Of a stretch of DNA of 64,000 nt, positions 56,348 through 64,000 are shown in pieces. The notes under the pieces are model-generated. The model was not told the DNA's origin. It ran no database searches and saw only the letters and a list, made by a program, of their open reading frames with translations. The stretch is from the NCBI RefSeq assembly GCF_007290395.2, contig NZ_CP041656.2, positions 1,302,001-1,366,000 of the forward strand, written 5' to 3'. The position numbers and the translations under genes are program-made. How positions within the stretch are numbered: the first letter of the stretch is position 1; every line of letters starts with the position of its first letter. This stretch comes from Bradyrhizobium cosmicum (GTDB taxonomy: Bacteria > Pseudomonadota > Alphaproteobacteria > Rhizobiales > Xanthobacteraceae).

Positions 56348-57598
56348 ATGAAGCGTGTCACAAAGCTTGCGTTGCTTGCGTGTGTTGGACTGAGTGTCGC
56401 AGCAGTGCCGCGTCCTGCGCTCGCCGACAAGATCTCCGAACGTCTCGATGCGTTGGAGAGGGAGAATGCCGCCTTGCGCGCGCGGCTCAACCGCCTCGAA
56501 ACGTCCAAGGAAACGTCCAAGGAAACGTTCGGCGAAACGGCCAGGACGGCAAGGCTTCAACCTCGGCCGGCGGATTCCACCTCCGGTACGGTGCTCGTCC
56601 CGCTGCCGCGATCGGCAGGTCAGGACAGCATGGCTGCCGATCTCGGCTATGTCGGCGCGCGACGCGCGAGTGCGCCCCGCTTCGAAGTCAGCGGAACGGC
56701 TTCGTTCCTGCAGCCAGGTGCCGGCAATCTCGAATATGGCACGCTGACCAATCCTCTGCCGGTGGTGACACCGCACTGGCGAAATCAGTCGCTCAAGCCG
56801 AACTTCACGCCATCGTTCAGCTTTGGCGCCCGCTACATCGGCGACGAGTCGAAAGATATCCAGCTGAACTGGACGCACCTGCGCAACACCGCGACGGATT
56901 CGTTCTTTGCTTCGCCGACGGAAATGGTGGGACCACCCTATCTGATCGGGCCGGAATCGGCCCTCTACAAGAATGGCAGTGGCTCGGTGAAAACCGCCTT
57001 TGACGTCGTCAACCTGGACGCCGGATACACCTTCTGCGCCGATTGCTCGTTCCAGATGCGGGCCTTCGGCGGCGTATCGGCCGCGCGGATCAGCCAAAAC
57101 CTGTCGGGCCTGTTCGCAAGCCCGGGTGGCGATGCCTCTTCGGGCTACACCGTCAATTCCCTGTTCACCGGCGCCGGGCCCCGTGTTGGTATCAAGGGTC
57201 AGTTCGGCATCGGCGACTTCCAGTTCATCGGCGAGATGGCCGGCGCTGTTCTGATCGGCTCTGCGCAGAGCGGGATGGATTTCACCACGCTGTCTCCGGC
57301 GTTCGGACTTTCCAGCCAGTCCATAAGCTCTCCCAATGCGACGCGGGTGGTGCCCAGCATCGACGGCAAGTTGGCCAGCGCCTATACCTTCGCGCCGACA
57401 GCTTACGGATTGTTCAAGGTCGAGGCCGGCTATAAGGCCGCGGTCTATTTCGATGCGGTCAATTCATATGCACTGACTCAGGTCCCGACCAGCCTGACGC
57501 TTCCGCCCATCGGCATTTACCTCGCGACGCAGCAACATCTGCAGAGCAATTTCACCAACCACGGCCCGTATGTGACCGCGAGCTGGGCCTTCTATTGA
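56348..57598 (+). CDS. Outer-membrane beta-barrel protein, Lpg1974/MOMP-like
   Basis: 416 residues. A signal peptide (LALLACVGLSVAAVPRPALA) is followed by a short coiled coil (ISERLDALERENAALRARLN) containing a 4-residue repeat (ETSK ETSK ETFG). A large barrel follows: FEVSGTASFLQPGAGNLEYG, FGARYIGDESKDIQLNWTHL and a C-terminal HGPYVTASWAFY ending in an aromatic residue, as outer-membrane proteins do. This is the Lpg1974 pore-forming family, role unknown. ATG 56348 is chosen because it starts the leader; longer frames upstream lack support. Confidence 0.83.
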   Translation: MKRVTKLALLACVGLSVAAVPRPALADKISERLDALERENAALRARLNRLETSKETSKETFGETARTARLQPRPADSTSGTVLVPLPRSAGQDSMAADLGYVGARRASAPRFEVSGTASFLQPGAGNLEYGTLTNPLPVVTPHWRNQSLKPNFTPSFSFGARYIGDESKDIQLNWTHLRNTATDSFFASPTEMVGPPYLIGPESALYKNGSGSVKTAFDVVNLDAGYTFCADCSFQMRAFGGVSAARISQNLSGLFASPGGDASSGYTVNSLFTGAGPRVGIKGQFGIGDFQFIGEMAGAVLIGSAQSGMDFTTLSPAFGLSSQSISSPNATRVVPSIDGKLASAYTFAPTAYGLFKVEAGYKAAVYFDAVNSYALTQVPTSLTLPPIGIYLATQQHLQSNFTNHGPYVTASWAFY

Positions 57599-57644
57599 GG
57601 CTGGGCGTATAGCGCCTGGAAAGGCGAGGGACTTGATAGCAGCT

Positions 57645-57666
57645 CTGTCCCCATCGCCAGGGACAG
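57645..57666. other. Hairpin CTGTCCC...GGGACAG
   Basis: A perfect 7-bp inverted repeat around an 8-base spacer, 46 bp after the Lpg1974-like stop and 62 bp before the P450 start. No U-tract; it may be a weak terminator or an operator. Confidence 0.35.
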
Positions 57667-57727
57667 ACGCCGCCACCGGATTCCGCTAGTCTGCCCCGAA
57701 GGAAACAAGAATCCAGGGGAGACCGCC

Positions 57728-58897
57728 TTGAGCACGGCGCCGCGCATCGACATCGACCCGGCCGCATTCTGGGCCGATCCCTATCCGATGCTTGCGAAGC
57801 TGCGCCAGGAGGCGCCGATCGCCTTCGTGCCGCAGCTTGGTTCGACGTTGCTGACGCGCCGCGACGACATCTCGATCTCCGAGAAGCAGATCGACGTGTT
57901 CTCCTCGCATCAGCCGGCCGGCCTAATGAACCGACTGATGGGCCACAACATGATGCGCAAGGATGGCGAGGCGCATCAGGCCGAGCGCCGCGCGATGTTC
58001 CCGACGGTGTCGCCGAAGACGGTGAAGGCGCATTGGACCGCGCTGTTTCAGGCCCATGCCGACCGCATTATCGACGCGATCGAGCCGGGCAGCCGGATCG
58101 ACTTGATGCGCGACTTCGCGCTGCCGTTTTCCGGCGAATGCCTGAAGTCGATCACCGGCCTTACCAATATCGGCTTTGCCGACATGGACGCCTGGTCGCA
58201 GGGCATGATCGAGGGCATCGCCAACTATGGCGGCGATCCCGCCGTCGAAGCGCGCTGCCACGCCGCGACGTCGGGTATCGATGCAGCGATCGACGACATC
58301 CTGCCGGTAATGCGTGAAAGACCCGACCAGAGCATCCTCGGCGTCCTCCTTGCCTCTGGCATGCCGATGGACAGCGTGCGCGCCAACGTCAAGCTGGCGA
58401 TATCAGGCGGCCAGAACGAGCCGCGCAAGGCGATCGCCGGCACGGTGTGGGCGCTGCTGAGCCATCCCGACCAACTCGCTCTCGTCCGCAGCGGCGAGGT
58501 CTCCTGGCTGCAGGCGTTCGAGGAGTACGCCCGCTGGATCTCGCCGATCGGCATGTCCCCGCGGCGGATCGCAAAGCCATGGTCCATCCGCGACGTCTCC
58601 TTCGAAACCGACGAGCGCGTGTTCCTGATGTTCGGCTCGGCCAACCGCGACGAGAAGCATTTCGAGCGCGCCGATGAATTCGACGTGCGGCGCGACACCT
58701 CCAAGAGCGTCGCCTTCGGCGCCGGCCCGCATTTCTGCGCCGGCGCCTTCGCCTCCCGCGCCATGATCGCCGACGTCGCACTGCCGACATTGTTCGCCCG
58801 CGCTCCAAAGCTGGAACTCGCTGACGACGAGCCGGTGCGGATCGGCGGCTGGGCGTTCCGCGGCCTACAGAATTTGCCGGTGCGGTGGCTGCATTAG
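57728..58897 (+). CDS. Cytochrome P450
   Basis: 389 residues starting at TTG 57728, with GGGGAG upstream. The heme-ligand loop is FGAGPHFCAG with Cys337; the K-helix ExxR is in FEEYARWISP; the C-terminal part ends GWAFRGLQNLPVRW. The I-helix reads ISGGQNEPRKAI: the usual A-G-x-D/E-T-T becomes a stretch with Glu followed by Pro, so the conserved Thr is missing. Soluble bacterial class; substrate unknown. No ferredoxin or reductase gene is adjacent. Confidence 0.92.
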   Translation: MSTAPRIDIDPAAFWADPYPMLAKLRQEAPIAFVPQLGSTLLTRRDDISISEKQIDVFSSHQPAGLMNRLMGHNMMRKDGEAHQAERRAMFPTVSPKTVKAHWTALFQAHADRIIDAIEPGSRIDLMRDFALPFSGECLKSITGLTNIGFADMDAWSQGMIEGIANYGGDPAVEARCHAATSGIDAAIDDILPVMRERPDQSILGVLLASGMPMDSVRANVKLAISGGQNEPRKAIAGTVWALLSHPDQLALVRSGEVSWLQAFEEYARWISPIGMSPRRIAKPWSIRDVSFETDERVFLMFGSANRDEKHFERADEFDVRRDTSKSVAFGAGPHFCAGAFASRAMIADVALPTLFARAPKLELADDEPVRIGGWAFRGLQNLPVRWLH

Positions 58898-59256
58898 TCG
58901 GACTGGACGCCCGCCCTTCCGGAACGCCGCCACGATGCCATCTTGCCCCTGTTTTGCCCGACGCGTCAATTTGAATTTCGGATAATGCGTAAGTCATTGA
59001 TTTCGCGCGCCCGGCTACTGTGCATGGGGTTGTTTTCGCGCTTTTTGGGTCCGGGGCCGAATCCGCCCGGCCTTCACATCCGCGTGCAGAAAAATTCCAT
59101 CTTCATTCGCACGGTGGCTTGAAAGATTAATCATGCGCTCCGCCATGGGCGCAGTGCCCGCATCGCTATTTTTCCGCGCGTCTCGACACCTCCGCCGACC
59201 CGCACCATCATTCCCGAACACGAATGATGACGGCCGCACGCGGCCTGGAGTTTGGA
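58898..59256. other. 359-bp intergenic region upstream of ssuA
   Basis: No coding sequence with a ribosome site is seen. It holds A/T-rich stretches (for example around 58970-59000 and 59080-59130) suitable for a promoter and, at 59206-59229, a perfect 24-bp palindrome. Confidence 0.6.
59206..59229. promoter_or_regulatory. Perfect palindrome ahead of ssuA, candidate operator or leader hairpin
   Basis: CATCATTC-CCGAACAC-GAATGATG has 8-bp perfect arms around an 8-base spacer and ends 27 bp before the ssuA ATG, just before its GGAG. It could be a regulator site (sulfur-starvation or sulfonate regulator) or an RNA hairpin close to the ribosome site. Confidence 0.45.
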
Positions 59257-60207
59257 ATGCTGCGCCGGAACTTTTTGAAATTGTCTGCTGGATCCGCAAT
59301 CGCCGCAGCATTCGCCTCGCGCGCGAAAGCGCAAGCGGGTGTGAAGGAAATTCGTATCGGCTACCAGAAGACCGGCGTGCTGGTTATCGCGCGCCAGCAG
59401 GCGTCCCTGGAAAAACATTTCGCTCCCTTGGGCATCGACGTGAAATGGGTCGAGTTCTCCTCGGGGCCTCCGATGATGGAGGCGATGAATGTCGGCAGCG
59501 TCGATTACGGTTCGGTCGGGGATTCCCCGCCGGTGTTCGCCCAGGCCGCGGGCGCCGCGATCGTGTACGCCGCCGGCCAGCCCATCACCAACGGTCAGGG
59601 CATCCTGGTGCCGAAGGATTCCCCGATCCGATCCATCGCTGATTTAAAGGGCAAGCGCATCGGCTTCACCAAGGGCTCCAGCGCCCACAACATCGTGGTG
59701 CAGACGCTGGAGAAGGCCGGCCTCACCTATGCCGACATCACCCCGGTCTATCTGACGCCGCCCGATGCCGGTCCCGCCTTCGCCAATGGCAGCATCGAGG
59801 CCTGGGCGATCTGGGATCCCTATTTCGCGATCGGAGAGACCAAGCAAAGCGGGCGCATCCTGATCAATTCGCACGAGGTCACCAAGACCAATTCCTTCTA
59901 CATCGCCAACCGCGACTTCGCGAAGAACCACGGTGCGATTCTGCAGCAGATCGTCGACGTGACGGCCGCGGCCGGCAAATGGGCCGAACAGAACCGCGGC
60001 GAAGTCGCCAGGTCGCTGGCCGCGATCACCGGCGTGCCGCTGGATATCCAGACCGTCGCGGCCGACCGCGCCAACTTCGTCGTCGGTCCCGTCACCGATG
60101 ACATCGTCACGACCCAGCAGGGCGTCGCCGACCGCTTCCACAAGCTCGGCCTCATCCCCAAGCCGGTCGTCGTTCGCGACATCGTCTGGCGCAATCCGGC
60201 AGCCTGA
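59257..60207 (+). CDS. ssuA: Aliphatic sulfonate ABC transporter substrate-binding protein
   Basis: 316 residues from ATG 59257 (GGAG 7 bp upstream), which places a twin-arginine motif at the start: LRRNFLKLSAGSAIAAAFAS. The mature protein follows the SsuA pattern EIRIGYQKTGVLVIARQQ, VEFSSGPPMMEAMNVGSVDY and GKRIGFTKGSSAHNIVVQTL, and ends with VVRDIVWRNP. It binds alkanesulfonates in the periplasm for SsuBC. It heads the ssu operon. Confidence 0.93.
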   Translation: MLRRNFLKLSAGSAIAAAFASRAKAQAGVKEIRIGYQKTGVLVIARQQASLEKHFAPLGIDVKWVEFSSGPPMMEAMNVGSVDYGSVGDSPPVFAQAAGAAIVYAAGQPITNGQGILVPKDSPIRSIADLKGKRIGFTKGSSAHNIVVQTLEKAGLTYADITPVYLTPPDAGPAFANGSIEAWAIWDPYFAIGETKQSGRILINSHEVTKTNSFYIANRDFAKNHGAILQQIVDVTAAAGKWAEQNRGEVARSLAAITGVPLDIQTVAADRANFVVGPVTDDIVTTQQGVADRFHKLGLIPKPVVVRDIVWRNPAA

Positions 60208-60245
60208 TCGTGCCCACCAGCCTTCCCATTCACAAGGGCCTCAAC

Positions 60246-60332
60246 ATGAAGCGCATCGTTCAACGCGTGATCGCAGCCATCGTGCTGTCGATCGGCATCG
60301 TCGCCGCCGCGGTCGGCACCACCTACGGCTAG
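60246..60332 (+). CDS. 28-residue membrane micro-ORF between ssuA and ssuD
   Basis: ATG 60246 with AAGGG 9 bp upstream opens a 28-residue frame, [20 protein letters not shown] then AAVGTTYG, a basic N-terminus and one hydrophobic helix. It fills most of the 138-bp space between ssuA and ssuD and ends 13 bp before the ssuD ATG. It could be a small membrane protein or a translation-coupling leader. Codon third positions look GC-rich as in neighbours, but the length is too short to be sure. Confidence 0.5.
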   Translation: MKRIVQRVIAAIVLSIGIVAAAVGTTYG

Positions 60333-60345
60333 TCGGAGCACATCC

Positions 60346-61503
60346 ATGAGCAAGAGCAATTTCCTCTGGTTCCTGCCGACGCATGGCGACGGCCGCTATC
60401 TCGGCACCGGCATCGGCGGCCGCGAGGTCAACTTCAACTATCTGCGCCAGGTCGCGCAGGCGGCCGACCAGCTCGGCTATTTCGGCGTGCTGATCCCGAC
60501 CGGACGATCCTGCGAGGATTCCTGGATCGTGGCCTCGAGCGTCGCGCCGTTCACCGAGCGCCTGCGCTATCTCGTGGCAGTCAGGCCCGGCCTGCAATCG
60601 CCGAGCGTGGCCGCGCGCATGACCGCGACGCTCGATCGCATCACGGACGGCCGGCTCCTCGTCAACGTGGTCACCGGCGGAGATCCCGTCGAGAACAAGG
60701 GCGACGGCATCTTCCTCGGGCATGACGAACGCTACGAGGTCACCCGCGAGTTCCTCAACGTCTATAGCGACCTGCTCGCTGGCAAGACCGTCAATGTCGA
60801 GGGCAAGCATATCCACGTCGAGGGCGGCAAGCTGCTGTTTCCTCCGGCGCAGTCGCCGCGTCCGCCGCTCTATTTCGGCGGCTCGTCGGATGCCGGCATC
60901 GACGTCGCCGTCGATACCGTCGACAAATATCTCACCTGGGGCGAGCCGCCGGCTTTGGTGGCCGAGAAGATCGCCAAGGTGAAGGCGGTCGCCAGTGCAC
61001 GCGGCCGCAAGCTCTCGTTCGGCATCCGGCTGCATGTGATCGTCCGCGAGACCAATGAGGCGGCCTGGCGTGCCGCGAACGAGCTGATCAAGCATGTCAG
61101 CGACGACACCATCGCGCTGGCGCAGAAGAACTTCGCACGCATGGATTCGGTCGGCCAGCAGCGCATGGCGCAGCTTCATGGTGGCAAGCGCGACAAGCTC
61201 GAGATCGCGCCGAACCTGTGGGCCGGCGTCGGCCTCGTGCGCGGCGGCGCCGGAACGGCGCTGGTCGGCGACGCCGAGACCGTCGCGGCCCGCATCAAGG
61301 AGTATCAGGATCTCGGCATCGATACCTTCATCATGTCGGGCTACCCGCATCTGGAGGAAGCCTATCGCTTCGCCGAGCTGGTTTTCCCGCTGCTCTCGCT
61401 GGAGCAGCCGAGCAACGTGACCAGGCTGCACTTCAACGGCGGTCCCTTTGGTGAAACGGTCGGCAGCGATTTCCGTCCGCAGCAGAGGGTGTCGGAGTCA
61501 TGA
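60346..61503 (+). CDS. ssuD: FMNH2-dependent alkanesulfonate monooxygenase
   Basis: 385 residues. The LLM-fold enzyme shows [15 protein letters not shown] at the N-terminus, [54 protein letters not shown] and [20 protein letters not shown], all typical of SsuD. It cleaves C1-C14 alkanesulfonates to aldehyde and sulfite with reduced FMN. GGAG precedes the ATG; the last base of its stop region overlaps ssuC (ATGA). The cytoplasmic flavin reductase is encoded downstream. Confidence 0.95.
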   Translation: MSKSNFLWFLPTHGDGRYLGTGIGGREVNFNYLRQVAQAADQLGYFGVLIPTGRSCEDSWIVASSVAPFTERLRYLVAVRPGLQSPSVAARMTATLDRITDGRLLVNVVTGGDPVENKGDGIFLGHDERYEVTREFLNVYSDLLAGKTVNVEGKHIHVEGGKLLFPPAQSPRPPLYFGGSSDAGIDVAVDTVDKYLTWGEPPALVAEKIAKVKAVASARGRKLSFGIRLHVIVRETNEAAWRAANELIKHVSDDTIALAQKNFARMDSVGQQRMAQLHGGKRDKLEIAPNLWAGVGLVRGGAGTALVGDAETVAARIKEYQDLGIDTFIMSGYPHLEEAYRFAELVFPLLSLEQPSNVTRLHFNGGPFGETVGSDFRPQQRVSES

Positions 61504-62306
61504 GCCTGATCGACAGCGTTTCGCTTCCGCGCAGCTTCCGTTTGCCGCGCGTCGACGGCCTGATCCAGTGGATAGTGCCGCTCGCCATCATCGCGATCTG
61601 GCAGGTCGCCAGCGTCACCGGTTTCGTGCCGGTTCGAGTCCTGCCGGCGCCAAGCGACGTCGTGCTCGCGGGCTGGAAGCTGCTGCTCTCCGGCGAACTC
61701 GTCCGCAACATCTGGGTCTCGTTCTGGCGCGCCTCGATCGGCTTTCTGATCGGCGGCGGCATCGGCTTCGCCTTCGGTCTGGCAAATGGCCTCTCGCAGC
61801 TTTCGGCCAAGCTCACCGACACGACGCTGCAGATGGTGCGCAACGTGCCGCATCTGGCGCTGATCCCGCTCGTCATCCTCTGGTTCGGCATCGACGAGAG
61901 CGCAAAGCTGTTCCTGGTGGCGCTCGGCGTGTTCTTCCCGATCTACCTCAACACGCTGCACGGCATCCGCACCGTCGATCCGCAGCTGATCGAGATGGGT
62001 CGCATCTACGGCATGACCGACAGCGAGCTGTTCCGCCGGGTGATCTTTCCGGGCGCGCTGCCGTCGATCTTCGTCGGCATTCGCTTCGCGCTCGGCATCA
62101 TGTGGCTGACCCTGATCGTCGCCGAGACCATCGCGGCGTCCTCCGGCCTCGGCTACATGGCGATGCAGGCGCGCGAATTCATGCTGATCGACGTCGTCGT
62201 GCTCTCGATCCTGATCTATGCCCTGCTCGGCAAGCTCGCCGACAGCGCCTCCCGCGTGCTGGAGCGGGCGACGCTCTCCTGGCACCCCGCCTTCCAGAAA
62301 CGCTGA
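61500..62306 (+). CDS. ssuC: Aliphatic sulfonate ABC transporter permease
   Basis: 268 residues with six membrane helices. The C-terminal half holds the TauC/SsuC coupling motif [23 protein letters not shown] and ends SWHPAFQKR. The start [20 protein letters not shown] and [20 protein letters not shown] are typical of SsuC. The ATG overlaps the ssuD stop by 4 bp; ssuB follows after 20 bp. Confidence 0.95.
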   Translation: MSLIDSVSLPRSFRLPRVDGLIQWIVPLAIIAIWQVASVTGFVPVRVLPAPSDVVLAGWKLLLSGELVRNIWVSFWRASIGFLIGGGIGFAFGLANGLSQLSAKLTDTTLQMVRNVPHLALIPLVILWFGIDESAKLFLVALGVFFPIYLNTLHGIRTVDPQLIEMGRIYGMTDSELFRRVIFPGALPSIFVGIRFALGIMWLTLIVAETIAASSGLGYMAMQAREFMLIDVVVLSILIYALLGKLADSASRVLERATLSWHPAFQKR

Positions 62307-62326
62307 GCAGAAATACCGGGAATCAC

Positions 62327-63175
62327 ATGCAAACAGCTCTTCGTACCTCCCATTCCGAAACCGAGCTCGCCAGCCGCGCTGGTTTCACACCCGCGGCCCG
62401 TGTCGTGCGCGAAGAGCGCCAGGAACGACAAGTGCAGACCAGCGGCCTACCGCTGAGCATCCGCGGCCTGCGAAAATCCTTCGGCGACAATGAGGTGCTG
62501 CGCGGCATCGACCTGCACATTCCCGCCGGCCAGTTCGTCGCGATCGTCGGCAAGAGCGGTTGCGGCAAGAGCACGCTGCTGCGCCTGATCGCGGGCCTGG
62601 AAAAGATCGACGCCGGCAGCATCAGCTTCGGCGATGCCAAGGTCCAGCCCGAGGACGTCAGGGTGATGTTCCAGGAGCCGCGGCTGCTGCCCTGGGCGCG
62701 GGTGCTCTCCAACGTCGAGGTCGGTCTCGGCCGCGATCGCTCATCCAGCGATGCGCCCGCGCGCGCCGAAAAGGCGCTCGCCGAGGTCGGGCTGACCGAC
62801 AAGCGCGACCAGTGGCCCTCGGTGCTATCGGGCGGCCAGAAGCAGCGCGTCGCGCTCGCCCGCGCGCTGGTCTCCCGCCCGCGCGTGCTGGCCTTCGACG
62901 AGCCGCTTGGCGCGCTGGACGCGCTGACCCGCATCTCGATGCAGCGCCTGCTGGAGCGGGTCTGGCGCGACCAGGGCTTTACCGCGATCCTGGTGACCCA
63001 CGACGTCGCCGAGGCGGTGGCGCTGGCGGATCGGGTGCTGGTGATCGACGAGGGCCGGATCGCCCACGATGTTACGGTGAATTTGGCCCGGCCCCGGGAG
63101 CGCGGCTCGGCCGAGCTTGCGGGTCTGGAAGGCTCGATCCTGAGCCACCTTTTGTCGGCGGACGATCGTACCTAA
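62327..63175 (+). CDS. ssuB: Aliphatic sulfonate ABC transporter ATP-binding protein
   Basis: 282 residues. Walker A is GKSGCGKST, the Q-loop is [20 protein letters not shown], the signature [16 protein letters not shown], Walker [13 protein letters not shown] and H-loop VTHDVA. The QEPRLLPW motif is that of SsuB/TauB. An N-terminal extension of about 40 residues (to VQTSGLPLS) is longer than in E. coli. It powers SsuC for sulfonate import. Confidence 0.94.
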   Translation: MQTALRTSHSETELASRAGFTPAARVVREERQERQVQTSGLPLSIRGLRKSFGDNEVLRGIDLHIPAGQFVAIVGKSGCGKSTLLRLIAGLEKIDAGSISFGDAKVQPEDVRVMFQEPRLLPWARVLSNVEVGLGRDRSSSDAPARAEKALAEVGLTDKRDQWPSVLSGGQKQRVALARALVSRPRVLAFDEPLGALDALTRISMQRLLERVWRDQGFTAILVTHDVAEAVALADRVLVIDEGRIAHDVTVNLARPRERGSAELAGLEGSILSHLLSADDRT

Positions 63176-63185
63176 ATAGAGGGAA

Positions 63186-63198
63186 CCCCGTTTCGGGG
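63186..63198 (+). other. Small hairpin in the ssuB-flavin reductase gap
   Basis: CCCCG-TTT-CGGGG, a 5-bp stem, ends 8 bp before the ATG at 63207 and would lie over the ribosome-binding region. It could slow translation of the reductase or act as a weak attenuator. Confidence 0.35.
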
Positions 63199-63206
63199 AT
63201 CACGCC

Positions 63207-63788
63207 ATGAATGTAGTGCCTCGCGATCTCATGACCGAAATTCCCGTCTCGCCCGCCGATTTCCGCGGCGCCATGCGCCATCTCACCGGGGGGGTCAGCG
63301 TCATCACCGCCGGACGGGGCAAGGACATCACGGGCATGACGGTGACCTCGGTGACCTCGCTGGCGGTCGATCCGCCAACACTGCTGGTCAGCATCAACCG
63401 CGATGCCTCGTCCTTCCCGCTGATCCGGCGTTACGGCGCCTTCGGCGTCAACATTCTCGCGGCGGACCAGCTCGAAATCGCGGAGCGTTTTGCCGGCAAG
63501 GGCGGGCTGAAGGGCGCCGATCGCTTTGCCGGATCCCAGTGGGTAACCTCGGTCTCGGGCGTTCCGCTGCTGGTCGGCGCATTGTCCGCCGTCGATTGCG
63601 AGGTCGAGGAGATCGTCGAGCGTCATTCGCATGGCATCGTCATCGGCCGCGTCAGGGATGTCAGGAATTCGGCCCGCAGCGCCGCGCTGGCCTATTGGCA
63701 CGGGCAGTATGTGGCGATCGACCAGGACGAGGATGCCGCCAGGCTTGCGGACGTCAGCGTTCCCGCGAGCGTTCGACGCGGCGTTTGA
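63207..63788 (+). CDS. Flavin reductase family protein, probable FMNH2 supplier for SsuD
   Basis: 193 residues of the HpaC/flavin-reductase-like (PF01613) fold: FRGAMRHLTGGVSVITAGRG, GMTVTSVTSLAVDPPTLLVS and RYGAFGVNILAADQLEIAER, ending with HSHGIVIGRVRDVRNSA. It is not the SsuE (flavodoxin-like NADPH-FMN reductase) type of E. coli. Its place at the end of the ssu operon suggests it provides FMNH2 to SsuD. ATG 63207 is 31 bp after ssuB. Confidence 0.9.
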   Translation: MNVVPRDLMTEIPVSPADFRGAMRHLTGGVSVITAGRGKDITGMTVTSVTSLAVDPPTLLVSINRDASSFPLIRRYGAFGVNILAADQLEIAERFAGKGGLKGADRFAGSQWVTSVSGVPLLVGALSAVDCEVEEIVERHSHGIVIGRVRDVRNSARSAALAYWHGQYVAIDQDEDAARLADVSVPASVRRGV

Positions 63789-63841
63789 TCGCCGCTGCGC
63801 AGGCTGGCCTTTTAGGTCTCATCGCTCTAGAAGCGCCCTGA

Positions 63842-63860
63842 GCCGTCCCGCCGGGACGGC
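63842..63860 (+). terminator. Strong hairpin after the flavin reductase gene
   Basis: GCCGTCCC-GCC-GGGACGGC, perfect 8-bp stem with a 3-base loop, 54 bp after the stop. No U-tract; termination is inferred. The next gene's GGAG follows immediately. Confidence 0.5.
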
Positions 63861-63874
63861 AACGGAGCGGAACG

Positions 63875-64000
63875 ATGAAGCGCGTCGCGATATGGGCCTT
63901 CTACGCCGTCGGCGCGCTGGCGATCGCCTATCTCGCGCTCTTCGCCTATGCGATGTTCCGCGGCCAGCCGATCATCCCGGGCGATCCCATTCACATCTTC
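63875..64000 (+). CDS. Partial small membrane protein, cut by window edge
   Basis: ATG 63875 with GGAGCGG upstream opens a frame of 42 codons to the window end: MKRVAIWAFYAVGALAIAYL, then ALFAYAMFRGQPIIPGDPI. One membrane helix is visible. No family recognised; the remainder lies outside the window. Confidence 0.55.
   Translation, partial: MKRVAIWAFYAVGALAIAYLALFAYAMFRGQPIIPGDPIHIF

Noticed and set aside
59131..59418. Minus-strand frame across the ssuA start
   Set aside because: It is antisense to the Tat leader of ssuA, with no ribosome site and no family.

Overview
The window is a GC-rich (about 64-65 % by eye) alphaproteobacterial chromosome segment. Gene content and layout point to Bradyrhizobium or a close relative: a hmu heme-uptake locus with hemP, an exbB-exbD-tonB set and an IsdG-type heme oxygenase, a napEDABC operon under a FixK/Fnr-type box, nnrS beside a Crp/Fnr regulator with an NnrR-type box, several families of intergenic palindromic repeats, and many Tat-exported proteins. 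The assignment rests on recognition of families, not on a database search. No rRNA, tRNA, insertion sequence, prophage or CRISPR array was seen, so this looks like core chromosome.

Layout. 1-1.7 kb: a Crp/Fnr regulator (cut by the left edge) and divergent nnrS. 1.7-5.4 kb: an AraC-type regulator, a FixJ-like regulator lacking the phospho-acceptor Asp, and a DUF4139 envelope protein. 5.6-14.3 kb: heme uptake. hemP-hmuT-hmuU-hmuV run leftward; hmuR (receptor), a heme-degrading monooxygenase, hutX, exbB, exbD and tonB run rightward. tonB carries a single-base frameshift as given. 14.5-18.4 kb: secreted enzymes (phytase-like esterase, DUF6130, alpha/beta hydrolase, metallo-beta-lactamase fold). 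18.6-23.0 kb: a CUT1 sugar ABC transporter without its ATPase, plus a D-2-hydroxyacid dehydrogenase, next to a chemoreceptor. 25-31 kb: a Bug/TctC binding protein, two DMT permeases, a DUF1330 protein and a P-type Mg ATPase. 31-35.3 kb: a Met-rich LTXXQ protein and an adaptor-permease-ATPase (DevBCA/MacAB-like) operon. 35.5-41.4 kb: purA, a large proline-rich membrane protein and small envelope or hypothetical proteins. 41.5-47.2 kb: msrB-msrA, a TPR-caspase protein, a Tat-exported hydrolase and a RecD-like helicase. 47.5-51.6 kb: napEDABC. 51.9-58.9 kb: an LLM oxidoreductase, DUF2200, a LuxR-type regulator, two beta-barrel outer-membrane proteins and a cytochrome P450. 59.2-63.8 kb: an ssu alkanesulfonate operon (ssuA, a 28-residue micro-ORF, ssuD, ssuC, ssuB, flavin reductase).

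How the genes work together. The heme locus is a full route from the outer membrane (HmuR) through the TonB-ExbBD energiser, periplasmic binding protein and ABC importer to cytoplasmic handling and ring opening. The nap operon and nnrS both have Crp/Fnr-type boxes placed about 31-33 bp from a plausible -10 element, linking both ends of the window to low-oxygen or nitrogen-oxide control. The ssu operon couples sulfonate import with FMNH2-dependent desulfonation and carries its own flavin reductase.

Most unusual points: the Asp-less FixJ-like regulator, the tonB frameshift, a P450 with Pro in place of the conserved I-helix Thr, a TPR-caspase fusion, a 24-bp perfect palindrome ahead of ssuA, a TGTCCCGA direct repeat at a 21-bp period next to the AraC gene, and a conserved-looking micro-ORF between ssuA and ssuD. 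I did not find a convincing new multi-gene system.
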